DNA of 52,187 bases from Flavobacteriales bacterium UBA720. GTDB lineage: Bacteria; Bacteroidota; Bacteroidia; Flavobacteriales; Weeksellaceae. Within the stretch, counting starts at the first letter, position 1, and each line of letters opens with the position of its first letter. Location: the NCBI GenBank assembly GCA_002297505.1, contig DBLQ01000091.1:1-52187 (forward strand), in the 5' to 3' direction. This document shows positions 1 to 6,025 of the stretch, piece by piece. A program made the position numbers and the translations under genes. The notes beneath the pieces are model-generated. The model saw only the letters and a program-made list of their open reading frames with translations, had not been told where the DNA came from and ran no database searches.

Positions 1-236
1 AAAGCCAATGCAATCAGCATCGACCTTCTGATCCCTATACGCGGGAGAAAAGAGGCGAGGACAAAAGAACATATTGCGATGGGCAGATCCTTGAATCCTT
101 CCAGAATGCTAGCCTCCGATTTCGTAATATCAAAATTCTGTTGCACCTGCAGGATCACAGTTCCAACAGAATTGAGTAAAATCGCGAACAGAAAGTAGTT
201 CAGAAATAAAATGATCTTGAAAGTAAAATTTTTCAT
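1..236 (-). CDS. MFS transporter, N-terminal part (runs off window)
   Basis: Translating the minus strand from the ATG at 236 gives 78 codons that are still open at the window edge. The protein begins MKNFTFKIILFLNYFLFAI and has a hydrophobic first helix, then a short loop with EGFKDLPIA and a second helix ending in LPRIGIRRS. A basic RxGxR-like loop after TM2 is typical of major facilitator superfamily transporters, so an inner-membrane permease is likely; the substrate cannot be told. It diverges from the AraC-type regulator at 318, which often controls such a neighbour, so it may be that regulator's target. The family call rests only on the first two helices. Confidence 0.6.
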   Translation of the reverse strand, partial: MKNFTFKIILFLNYFLFAILLNSVGTVILQVQQNFDITKSEASILEGFKDLPIAICSFVLASFLPRIGIRRSMLIALA

Positions 237-317
237 CACTCACAAAATTATCTGCAAAACTTTTACGATATTGTAACACGATACATCTTTAATGACACTG
301 TATTAACACAAAATATT

Positions 318-1193
318 ATGTTAATTGAAATAGCAATTAATCAGATGAAAGTCAATTTTGAAAAAATAAAGATGGACGGGCAATCCTCGTTCTGTACTTT
401 GCACTTCGACTATCCGGTACGTGAGCATCGCTGGGCCTATCATTACCATCCGGAGATAGAGTTGGTTTGTGTTATAGCCGGACGCGGAGCGAGGCATGTC
501 GGTTATCACAAAGGCAGCTACTATAATGGCGATTTGGTATTAATAGGTGCTAATCTTCCCCACTCAGGATTTGGACTCAACTCAACAGATCCCCATGAAG
601 AGATCGTCCTTCAGTTTCGGGAAGAGATTATTCAATTGCCGGCGGATATTCCCGACGTGTCTCCATTAAAAAAGATGCTGGCATTAGCGAAGTTTGGTAT
701 CATGTTTAGCGAAGAGACCAAAGAAAAAACAATTCCCAAATTGCGCCATCTTGTAGACGCTCTGCATCCCAAGCGTTATCTCTTGCTTCTCAACATTCTA
801 GCGGATCTGGCGGAGGAAAATAATTATACTTTGCTCAATAAGAAAGTGATGCCCCATACTGCGATTTCCAGGCACAAGGATCGCCTTCAGATGATATTCA
901 CGTATGTAGAAAAGAATTATCACAGAGAAATTGATATTAAGGAAATTTCAGACAGTGTCAATCTGACTTTGCCTTCATTCTGTAATTTCTTCAAAAAGAC
1001 GATGAAGATGACCTTTACCGACTTTCTGAATCAATACAGAATTGAAAAAGCCTGTCAATTGTTATTGCAGGGTAAGAATATTTCCGAAAGCTGTTATAGC
1101 ACGGGTTACAATAACATATCGTACTTTAACAGGGCATTTAAGAAATATGTTGGTAAAACACCAACAGAGTTTAAGCGTGAATTAATTAAATAA
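318..1193 (+). CDS. AraC-family transcriptional regulator with cupin-like sensor domain
   Basis: The 291-residue protein has an N-terminal cupin-like ligand-binding half (about 25-110, with HYHPEIELVCVI and GDLVLIGANLPH) and a C-terminal pair of helix-turn-helix motifs (about 190-288). The second HTH carries the AraC signature ISESCYSTGYNNISYFNRAF followed by GKTPTEFK. It is a cytoplasmic DNA-binding regulator that probably responds to a small carbohydrate-like ligand. It diverges from the truncated MFS gene with about 80 bp between starts, so it may control transport of its own inducer. The first ATG (318) is taken here; an in-frame ATG at 345 (MKVNFEKIK) is an equally possible start. It converges on nusG with a shared hairpin between them. 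Confidence 0.85.
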   Translation: MLIEIAINQMKVNFEKIKMDGQSSFCTLHFDYPVREHRWAYHYHPEIELVCVIAGRGARHVGYHKGSYYNGDLVLIGANLPHSGFGLNSTDPHEEIVLQFREEIIQLPADIPDVSPLKKMLALAKFGIMFSEETKEKTIPKLRHLVDALHPKRYLLLLNILADLAEENNYTLLNKKVMPHTAISRHKDRLQMIFTYVEKNYHREIDIKEISDSVNLTLPSFCNFFKKTMKMTFTDFLNQYRIEKACQLLLQGKNISESCYSTGYNNISYFNRAFKKYVGKTPTEFKRELIK

Positions 1194-1196
1194 AAA

Positions 1197-1221
1197 AAGA
1201 CCTAAGCAAATCTTAGGTCTT
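1197..1221. terminator. Bidirectional intrinsic terminator between the AraC gene and nusG
   Basis: A perfect 10-bp inverted repeat, AAGACCTAAG / CTTAGGTCTT, with a 5-nt loop is flanked by an A-run on the left (a U-run for nusG on the minus strand) and a TA/T-rich tail on the right. It lies between two convergent genes, so it can serve both. It also marks the end of the secE-nusG transcript. Confidence 0.85.
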
Positions 1222-1240
1222 ATATATTTTGTCGATAGTT

Positions 1241-1783
1241 TTAAACTTTTTCTACCTGCATGAAGCTGAGCTCCATTGGAGTTTTTCTTCCGAAAATCAA
1301 TACCGAAACTTCGATTTTTTTCTTGTCCTCAAGAATTTTTTCTATTGTTCCGTTGAAGCCGTTGAAAGGTCCATCGATTACCTTAACGTTTTCTCCGACT
1401 ATGAATGGAATTTCAACATCTGTTGCAAACTCGGACAATTCATCCATTCTTCCAAGCATTCTGTTCACCTCGGACTTTCTCATCGGAACAGGATCGCCAC
1501 CTTTGGTAAGGCTCAGGAAAGAAATGACGCCAGGGATATTTTTAATAACGTGAGGCACTTCACCAACCAGGTTAGCCTCTACCATCAGGTATCCCGGATA
1601 ATATGGCTTTTCTTTAGGAACTTTTTTTCCGTTTCTGATCTGGATCACCTTTTCCATCGGAATTACTACCTGAGTAACATACTGATCCATTCCTAAACGT
1701 TGGATTTCGTTCTCGATGTAGTTCTTCACTTTATTTTCCTGTCCGCTAATAGCTTTCAGCACATACCATTTCATATCGCTCAT
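1241..1783 (-). CDS. nusG: Transcription termination/antitermination protein NusG
   Basis: This 180-residue protein has an N-terminal NGN domain opening MSDMKWYVLKAISGQENKVK, with PGYLMVEA in the middle, and a C-terminal KOW domain (about 125-175) containing VGENVKVIDGPFNGFNG. NusG binds the RNA polymerase clamp and links transcription to Rho or to ribosomal protein S10. The length is normal for the family. It follows secE by 17 bp, so the two are almost certainly co-transcribed. A strong terminator follows immediately, and the gene beyond is an unrelated AraC gene on the other strand. The usual downstream rplK-rplA-rplJ-rplL-rpoB-rpoC genes are therefore not attached here. Confidence 0.97.
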   Translation of the reverse strand: MSDMKWYVLKAISGQENKVKNYIENEIQRLGMDQYVTQVVIPMEKVIQIRNGKKVPKEKPYYPGYLMVEANLVGEVPHVIKNIPGVISFLSLTKGGDPVPMRKSEVNRMLGRMDELSEFATDVEIPFIVGENVKVIDGPFNGFNGTIEKILEDKKKIEVSVLIFGRKTPMELSFMQVEKV

Positions 1784-1800
1784 AGGGAAAGTAATTTGGA

Positions 1801-2007
1801 TTAGTTGAATAGATTAATAAACGTCGCAATAAAATTCTTGATAGTTACACTAAACAAAGAATCTACTCCAAATGTAAACAAGGCAAGAATCACAGTCGTA
1901 ACAGCTACCACAATGGTAGAAGACTGCAGATCCGGCCATTTCGGCCACTCTACCTTATCTTTGAATTCTACGTAAGAACCTTTTAAGAAATTAACTAATG
2001 AGCTCAT
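1801..2007 (-). CDS. secE: Preprotein translocase subunit SecE
   Basis: A 68-residue single-span membrane protein. The cytoplasmic amphipathic segment carries the conserved KVEWPKWPDLQSST motif (about 18-31), followed by one transmembrane helix (about 32-60). SecE clamps SecY in the SecYEG channel. The short one-helix form is usual outside the gammaproteobacteria. It starts 12 nt downstream of tRNA-Trp and ends 17 bp before nusG, so tRNA-Trp, secE and nusG probably share one transcript that is cut by tRNA processing. Confidence 0.95.
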   Translation of the reverse strand: MSSLVNFLKGSYVEFKDKVEWPKWPDLQSSTIVVAVTTVILALFTFGVDSLFSVTIKNFIATFINLFN

Positions 2008-2019
2008 ATTTTAATTTTG

Positions 2020-2090
2020 CACGGGCACTAGGATTCGAACCCAGATCAACGGTTTTGGAGACCGGTATCCTACCATTGGACGATGCCCGT
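2020..2090 (-). tRNA. tRNA-Trp (anticodon CCA)
   Basis: The cloverleaf has a 7-bp acceptor stem ACGGGCA/TGCCCGT, the T-arm motif GGTTCGAATCC, and an anticodon loop CTCCAAA with CCA in the middle. CCA is not encoded. The gene sits between tuf and secE, the standard place for tRNA-Trp in many bacteria, and the spacer to secE is only 12 nt. Confidence 0.95.
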
Positions 2091-2094
2091 AGTT

Positions 2095-2128
2095 AAAAAA
2101 GCTTCCGAGAGTTTCCTTCCGGAAGCTT
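2095..2128 (-). terminator. Intrinsic terminator after tuf
   Basis: On the minus strand AAGCTTCCG pairs with CGGAAGCTT (9 bp, 12-nt loop) and is followed by six U. It lies between the tuf stop and the 5' end of tRNA-Trp, only about 5 nt before that tRNA. The tRNA-Trp-secE-nusG unit therefore depends on readthrough of this hairpin or on a promoter I cannot see. Confidence 0.8.
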
Positions 2129-2145
2129 TATTTATTTTAAGATGA

Positions 2146-3357
2146 TTAGTCTAAGATTTCAGTTACCTGACCAGAACCAACTGTTCTACCTCCTTCTCTG
2201 ATCGCAAATCTAAGACCTACGTTAAGAGCGATTGGCTGGATTAGTTCTACAGTAATTTCCAAGTTATCACCTGGCATTACCATCTCTACTCCTTCTGGCA
2301 AGAAGATCTCACCTGTAACGTCAGTCGTTCTTACGTAGAACTGAGGACGGTACTTGTTGTGGAATGGAGTGTGACGTCCACCTTCTTCTTTAGAAAGGAT
2401 ATAAACAGATGCTTTGAATTTTTTGTGTGGCTTCACAGAATCTTTCTTAGCGATAACCATACCTCTCTTGATGTCAGTTTTTTCAATACCTCTCAACAAT
2501 AGACCTACGTTATCACCAGCTTCACCTCTGTCTAGGATTTTTCTGAACATCTCAACCCCTGTAATTGTAGAAGTCAATTTTTCATCACCCATACCAACGA
2601 TATCTACTGGATCACCAGTGTTGATAACACCAGCCTCGATTCTACCAGTTGCTACAGTACCTCTACCTGTAATAGAGAATACGTCTTCAATTGGCATCAA
2701 GAATGGCTTGTCAGTATCTCTTGGTGGTTGCTCGATCCAAGTATCAACAGCATCCATCAATTCTTCAACTGATTTGAACCATTTGTCATCAGAGTTAGCT
2801 GGAGAAGCAGTAGCAGCTGTAAGAGCTCCTAGTGCAGAACCTTGAATTACCGGAGAGTTGTCACCGTCGAAATCGTAAGTAGACAATAGGTCTCTCAATT
2901 CCATTTCAACAAGCTCTAGCAATTCTGGATCGTCTACCATGTCCACTTTGTTCATGAAAACAACGATTCTAGGTACGTTTACCTGACGGCAAAGTAGGAT
3001 GTGCTCTCTAGTCTGTGGCATTGGACCGTCAGTAGCAGCACATACAACGATAGCACCGTCCATCTGGGCAGCACCAGTTACCATGTTCTTTACGTAATCC
3101 GCGTGACCTGGACAGTCAACGTGTGCGTAGTGTCTTTTTTCAGTTTCGTACTCGATGTGAGCCGTATTGATCGTAATACCTCTTTCTTTTTCTTCTGGAG
3201 CAGAGTCAATAGCGGAGAAATCTTTCTTCTCAGCAAGACCTTTGCTAGCCAATACAGCAGAAATCGCTGCAGTAAGTGTAGTTTTACCATGGTCAACGTG
3301 ACCAATAGTACCAATGTTCAAGTGTGGTTTTGAACGATTAAACGTTTCCTTTGCCAT
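2146..3357 (-). CDS. tuf: Elongation factor Tu
   Basis: This 403-residue GTPase delivers aminoacyl-tRNA to the ribosome. The G1 loop GHVDHGKT is at 19-26, the switch I motif RGITI and DCPGH follow, and the guanine-specificity motif NKVD is present. The C-terminus ends in VGSGQVTEILD, as in other EF-Tu proteins. It is slightly longer than the common 394-395 residues, with a small insertion after GSALGALTAA near residue 180. It has its own strong promoter and its own terminator, and it lies downstream of the Thr-Tyr-Gly-Thr tRNA cluster, the same arrangement as tufB in E. coli. It is the only tuf copy in the window. Confidence 0.98.
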   Translation of the reverse strand: MAKETFNRSKPHLNIGTIGHVDHGKTTLTAAISAVLASKGLAEKKDFSAIDSAPEEKERGITINTAHIEYETEKRHYAHVDCPGHADYVKNMVTGAAQMDGAIVVCAATDGPMPQTREHILLCRQVNVPRIVVFMNKVDMVDDPELLELVEMELRDLLSTYDFDGDNSPVIQGSALGALTAATASPANSDDKWFKSVEELMDAVDTWIEQPPRDTDKPFLMPIEDVFSITGRGTVATGRIEAGVINTGDPVDIVGMGDEKLTSTITGVEMFRKILDRGEAGDNVGLLLRGIEKTDIKRGMVIAKKDSVKPHKKFKASVYILSKEEGGRHTPFHNKYRPQFYVRTTDVTGEIFLPEGVEMVMPGDNLEITVELIQPIALNVGLRFAIREGGRTVGSGQVTEILD

Positions 3358-3400
3358 GATTTTAATATTTAATTTATTTAATATTGTTTTTTTCGGTCTG

Positions 3401-3430
3401 CAAATATAATGAATTTTTAAATATCAAAAA
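3401..3430 (-). promoter_or_regulatory. Probable tuf promoter (flavobacterial -33/-7 type)
   Basis: On the minus strand a TTTTTG (TTG at 3427-3425) is followed after 16 nt by TATATTTG (3408-3401). This closely fits the known Flavobacterium consensus TTG-N17-20-TAnnTTTG. The start codon is 44 nt further on, giving a leader of about 35-40 nt. Confidence 0.7.
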
Positions 3431-3523
3431 TTATTTTAGATAAAAATTAATAATTTGAAACGGGTTACGTATTGACTAGGCCGAAATTACAAACTTATAC
3501 TAAATCCAATATAAAAGTGATTC

Positions 3524-3552
3524 CAAAAAAAATCCTGAATCTCTTCAGGATT
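3524..3552 (-). terminator. Intrinsic terminator ending the Thr-Tyr-Gly-Thr tRNA operon
   Basis: AATCCTGAA pairs with TTCAGGATT (9 bp, 4-nt loop) on the minus strand and is followed by a U-rich run from 3530 downwards. It begins about 6 nt after the 3' end of tRNA-Thr(GGT), so the tRNA operon stops before the tuf promoter. Confidence 0.8.
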
Positions 3553-3557
3553 TCTTG

Positions 3558-3629
3558 AGCCAACTACGGGACTTGAACCCGTGACCTCTTCCTTACCAAG
3601 GAAGCACTCTACCGCTGAGCTAAGTCGGC
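3558..3629 (-). tRNA. tRNA-Thr (anticodon GGT)
   Basis: Acceptor stem GCCGACT/AGTTGGC (one G-U pair), anticodon stem CTTCC/GGAAG with loop TTGGTAA, T-arm GGTTCAAGTCC. The anticodon GGU reads ACC and ACU. It corresponds to thrT in the E. coli cluster. A hairpin with a long U-tract sits directly before its 5' end. Confidence 0.95.
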
Positions 3630-3631
3630 GT

Positions 3632-3665
3632 AAAAAAAAATCACATTCCGTTCGGTTTGTGATTT
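3632..3665 (-). terminator. Terminator-like hairpin between tRNA-Gly and tRNA-Thr(GGT)
   Basis: On the minus strand AAATCACA pairs with TGTGATTT (8 bp, 12-nt loop) and runs straight into nine U. The U-tract ends only 2-3 nt before the mature 5' end of tRNA-Thr(GGT). It has the form of an intrinsic terminator, yet no room exists for a promoter between it and the next tRNA. It may act as an attenuator or a processing signal. Confidence 0.6.
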
Positions 3666-3669
3666 CTTG

Positions 3670-3742
3670 AGCGGAAGACGGGGGTCGAACCCGCGACATT
3701 CAGCTTGGAAGGCTGACGCTCTACCAACTGAGCTACTTCCGC
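3670..3742 (-). tRNA. tRNA-Gly (anticodon TCC)
   Basis: Acceptor stem GCGGAAG/CTTCCGC, anticodon stem TCAGC/GCTGA with loop CTTCCAA, T-arm GGTTCGACCCC. It corresponds to glyT in the E. coli cluster and has its own promoter-like sequence just upstream. Confidence 0.95.
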
Positions 3743-3779
3743 AATTTTTGTTTCCAAAATAGGTTGGTAAACGTGGATG

Positions 3780-3812
3780 CAAACTTAGAAATTAATTTCC
3801 GTATCCGCAAAA
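3780..3812 (-). promoter_or_regulatory. Probable internal promoter upstream of tRNA-Gly
   Basis: On the minus strand TTTTTG (TTG at 3810-3808) is followed after exactly 20 nt by TAAGTTTG (3787-3780), matching the flavobacterial consensus. Transcription would start about 30 nt before the tRNA-Gly 5' end. It splits the four-tRNA cluster into two possible transcription units. Confidence 0.6.
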
Positions 3813-3822
3813 ATAAAAAATG

Positions 3823-3903
3823 TGGGGAGAGCAGGATTCGAACCTACGTAGCCGAAGCAGCTGAGTTACAGTCAGCCCCATTTGACCGCTCTGGTATCTC
3901 CCC
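3823..3903 (-). tRNA. tRNA-Tyr (anticodon GTA)
   Basis: Acceptor stem GGGGAGA/TCTCCCC, anticodon stem GCTGA/TCAGC with loop CTGTAAC, and the long variable arm of class II tRNAs. It corresponds to tyrU in the E. coli cluster. Confidence 0.95.
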
Positions 3904-3918
3904 AGTATTTTTTAATTG

Positions 3919-3992
3919 AGCCTCCAGAGGGATTCGAACCCACGACCCCGAGATTACAAATCACGTGCTCTGGCCAACTGAGCTATGGAGGC
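3919..3992 (-). tRNA. tRNA-Thr (anticodon TGT)
   Basis: Acceptor stem GCCTCCA/TGGAGGC, anticodon loop TTTGTAA with TGT in the middle, T-arm GGTTCGAATCC. The anticodon stem has one T-T mismatch. It is the first gene of the tRNA cluster and corresponds to thrU. Confidence 0.93.
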
Positions 3993-4050
3993 AAAATAGA
4001 TTTCAAAAGAACTGTCTTTCTGCGCCGCGGTTACTTCCGTTTTGCGAGTG

Positions 4051-4082
4051 CAAATATGAGACACTTTTTTGAAATCTACAAA
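4051..4082 (-). promoter_or_regulatory. Probable promoter of the tRNA cluster
   Basis: On the minus strand TTTG (4082-4079) is followed after 20 nt by CATATTTGC (4058-4050), one base off the -7 consensus TAnnTTTG. A long inverted repeat (AGATTTCAAAAG near 3999-4010 and CTTTTTTGAAATCT near 4064-4077) brackets this promoter. Confidence 0.55.
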
Positions 4083-4112
4083 TATTTTTAGAAAAAAATT
4101 TTAATTATTTTT

Positions 4113-4403
4113 CTATGCTAATTCTTTTTTCTTGATTAACAGTTTCTTAGCTGTATCCACGCATTCATCCAAACTTTCCTCAAAAGTAGCGCAGGTTTTC
4201 TTTACCACGATATCATTGCCAGGAATCTTCACGACGAGCTCCGTGGTCTTATTATTTTTGTCTGATGTATTTTCGACTTTCAGATAGACATCTGCTTCCA
4301 CAATCTTGTCATAGAAAGTCTCCAGTTTATTCAATTTTTTTTCAATTCTTTCTTTCAATGGTTCGTGAGGTGTAACACCTACGGTCTGAATTGTAATTTT
4401 CAT
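4113..4403 (-). CDS. hpf: Short-form ribosome hibernation promoting factor (HPF/YfiA family)
   Basis: The protein starts MKITIQTVGVTPHEPLKERI and is 96 residues long. It has the beta-alpha fold of the S30AE / sigma-54 modulation family, ending in the lysine-rich LLIKKKELA. Such proteins bind the 30S decoding site and shut down idle ribosomes. The ATG at 4403 is chosen over an upstream TTG because MKITIQ is the usual family beginning. The length corresponds to the short form without the dimerising C-terminal domain. It follows xerC by 42 bp and is probably transcribed with it. Confidence 0.88.
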   Translation of the reverse strand: MKITIQTVGVTPHEPLKERIEKKLNKLETFYDKIVEADVYLKVENTSDKNNKTTELVVKIPGNDIVVKKTCATFEESLDECVDTAKKLLIKKKELA

Positions 4404-4445
4404 AACGTGTAATTTTAAATGGTTAAACAATTAACAATGTAAACT

Positions 4446-5348
4446 TCATTCCATATTATTGTTATTTTTAAATTTTGTCGCTCTGGGATGCGCATTACCG
4501 AATGCTTTTTTCAGCTGCTCAATATTGGCGCTGGTATAAACCTCTGTACTTGCCAGACTGGAATGTCCCATCAGTTTCTGAACCTTGGAAATCTCTGCGC
4601 CTCCGTTCAGGACGTGCGTTGCAAAGGTATGCCTTAGGATGTGCGGGCTTCTTTTCTGTTTGGAAGTGACTACACTAAAGTACTTATTAACCACCAGATA
4701 GACAAATTTTTCACCGAGTTTTTTTCCTTTCTTGTTGACGAAAAAATAATGCTGATTGTCTGAATCCGGTTGTCGGATATTGAGATATGTTTGAAAATCT
4801 GACATCAATTCACCAGAAACAGGAATTAATCTGGCTTTGTTACCTTTTCCGATAACTAAAATTTCTTTCTTCGAAAAATCAACGTTGTTCAGTAGCAGAT
4901 TGCAGAGCTCGGATTTACGGATTCCGGTCTGATACAATGTTTCGATAATCAGCTTATCCAGAAGTGTCATTTGGCCCTTCTCCTCCACTTCGGATTGCAT
5001 CGCACCCATTTCTTCTTCGGAGAAAGGAACGCGTTTTTCGGGATAAAATTTAAGGGAATCGATGGTTTCCATTGGTGAGGTCTTAATCTCGCCCAGACGG
5101 AGCATAAACAGATAGAAACTGCGGAGCGAAGACAATTTGCGATTGATACTTCTTTTGCTGAGACCTGACCGGCTAAGCTCCACAATAAAGTTCTTTATGA
5201 CTTTTTTGTGAATATGAATAACATCATCGCTCGCTTCTGTTCTCAAAACGAAGTTTGAAAAGTCGGACAAATCTTTCTTGTAATTGGTGACGGTGTGCGG
5301 AGAATAGCGTTTCTCCACTTCGATGTACTCCAGGAATCGTTCTATCAT
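4446..5348 (-). CDS. xerC: Tyrosine recombinase XerC/XerD family
   Basis: This 300-residue protein has an N-terminal SAM-like core-binding domain (1-95) and a C-terminal catalytic domain (105-285). All catalytic residues are visible: R144 in TGIRKSEL, K168 in VIGKGNKAR, H236 and R239 in HILRHTFATH, H262 in LMGHSS and nucleophile Y271. Xer enzymes resolve chromosome dimers at dif. The place between rpsU and hpf is the usual one for xerC in flavobacteria, and there is no sign of an integron or phage nearby, so a housekeeping role is favoured over an integrase. XerC and XerD cannot be separated firmly from motifs alone. Confidence 0.92.
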   Translation of the reverse strand: MIERFLEYIEVEKRYSPHTVTNYKKDLSDFSNFVLRTEASDDVIHIHKKVIKNFIVELSRSGLSKRSINRKLSSLRSFYLFMLRLGEIKTSPMETIDSLKFYPEKRVPFSEEEMGAMQSEVEEKGQMTLLDKLIIETLYQTGIRKSELCNLLLNNVDFSKKEILVIGKGNKARLIPVSGELMSDFQTYLNIRQPDSDNQHYFFVNKKGKKLGEKFVYLVVNKYFSVVTSKQKRSPHILRHTFATHVLNGGAEISKVQKLMGHSSLASTEVYTSANIEQLKKAFGNAHPRATKFKNNNNME

Positions 5349-5360
5349 AAGTCTATAAAT

Positions 5361-5398
5361 GCAAAATCACTTCCAAATATAGAAATTCGGAAGTGATT
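5361..5398 (-). terminator. Terminator hairpin after rpsU with an embedded -7 element
   Basis: AATCACTTCC pairs perfectly with GGAAGTGATT (10 bp) on the minus strand, followed by TTTTGC. The 14-nt loop and its 3' edge carry TATATTTGG (5381-5373), a good flavobacterial -7 element placed 25 nt before the xerC start. The same 35 bp may therefore end rpsU transcripts and start xerC transcripts. Confidence 0.65.
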
Positions 5399-5424
5399 GA
5401 TGTTATGTTTTTGCTAAAAAGAAC

Positions 5425-5622
5425 TTAAGCTTGTTCTTCTTTGCTCAAGTTTCTTTGTTTGTGAGCTGCTTTTAGTTTCGCTTGTCTCAAAGTTACTGAA
5501 GGCTTGATAAATTGTTGTCTAGACCTCAATTCTCTTACAACTCTGGTTTTATCAAATTTTCTTTTGTACTTTTTTAAAGCTCTGTCGATAGACTCTCCGT
5601 CTTTTACTGGAATTATTAACAT
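5425..5622 (-). CDS. rpsU: 30S ribosomal protein S21
   Basis: This 65-residue basic protein opens MLIIPVKDGESIDRALKKYK and contains KTRVVRELRSRQQFIKPS, both characteristic of S21. It joins the small subunit late and helps mRNA start-site recognition. The length fits the bacteroidetal form. It has its own promoter and a terminator hairpin and comes first in the rpsU-xerC-hpf row. Confidence 0.96.
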   Translation of the reverse strand: MLIIPVKDGESIDRALKKYKRKFDKTRVVRELRSRQQFIKPSVTLRQAKLKAAHKQRNLSKEEQA

Positions 5623-5645
5623 ATTTTACATCTCATTTTGAAGTG

Positions 5646-5675
5646 CAAAAATAGGAATTATTTGTTAATCTGCAA
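5646..5675 (-). promoter_or_regulatory. Probable rpsU promoter
   Basis: On the minus strand TTTG (TTG at 5675-5673) is followed after 19 nt by TATTTTTG (5653-5646), matching the flavobacterial consensus. The start codon is 23 nt downstream. Confidence 0.65.
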
Positions 5676-5858
5676 ATTAATATGGTTTTATTTTAAAATT
5701 TATATTGAATATAATGTGAAGGCAAAGCACATTGAGATGTTTGAGATTATCGAAAATATTTTTTAAGGTTCGCAAAGGCGGTTGCGCCAAGCAAAGACAT
5801 AATAAAAAAATAACATCAATAAGTGATTTATTGTTGACTTTTAATTTGGAGAACTAAG

Positions 5859-5975
5859 CCCCTAGCCCCGATAGGAACGGCATCCTTTTTTGCTATTGCG
5901 CTGAAAATTCCTAAAGAACGTGTCACCGCTTTCGCAATAACAAAAAAGATATAGTGGATAGCGGGAATTAGCTCC
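5859..5975. repeat. Interspersed element R1, copy 1 (conserved ends, hairpin interior)
   Basis: The left end (5863-5893) matches 29 of 31 bases of a second copy at 27246-27276, and the right end (5941-5965) matches 23 of 25 bases of 27316-27340. The interior (5894-5940) is unrelated to copy 2 but pairs with itself: six T plus G pair with C plus six A, then after one mismatch TATTGCG pairs with CGCAATA. No transposase gene is near. It lies in the 403-bp spacer between rpsU and pdhB. A degenerate GCAAAGGCG-type repeat is also seen at about 5767-5797; nothing else is recognisable in the spacer. A transcribed structured RNA or a non-autonomous mobile element are both possible. Confidence 0.75.
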
Positions 5976-5992
5976 TAAAAAATATCGCCAAT

Positions 5993-6020
5993 AAAAAACT
6001 CCCGAACTGATCCGGGAGTT
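5993..6020 (-). terminator. Intrinsic terminator after pdhB
   Basis: AACTCCCG pairs with CGGGAGTT (8 bp, 7-nt loop), and the minus-strand transcript then runs into six U. It lies 6 bp past the pdhB stop. Confidence 0.85.
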
Positions 6021-6025
6021 GAGTT

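Noticed and set aside
1229..1696. Open frames opposite nusG
   Set aside because: They are shadows of a conserved gene, rich in Phe and His as expected from complement reading.
3487..3699. Open frame across tRNA-Thr(GGT) and tRNA-Gly
   Set aside because: It is formed by two tRNA genes and their spacer.
4446..5348. XerC-like gene as a mobile-element integrase
   Set aside because: It sits between rpsU and hpf in a housekeeping row without att-like repeats or cargo, although tRNA genes are close by.
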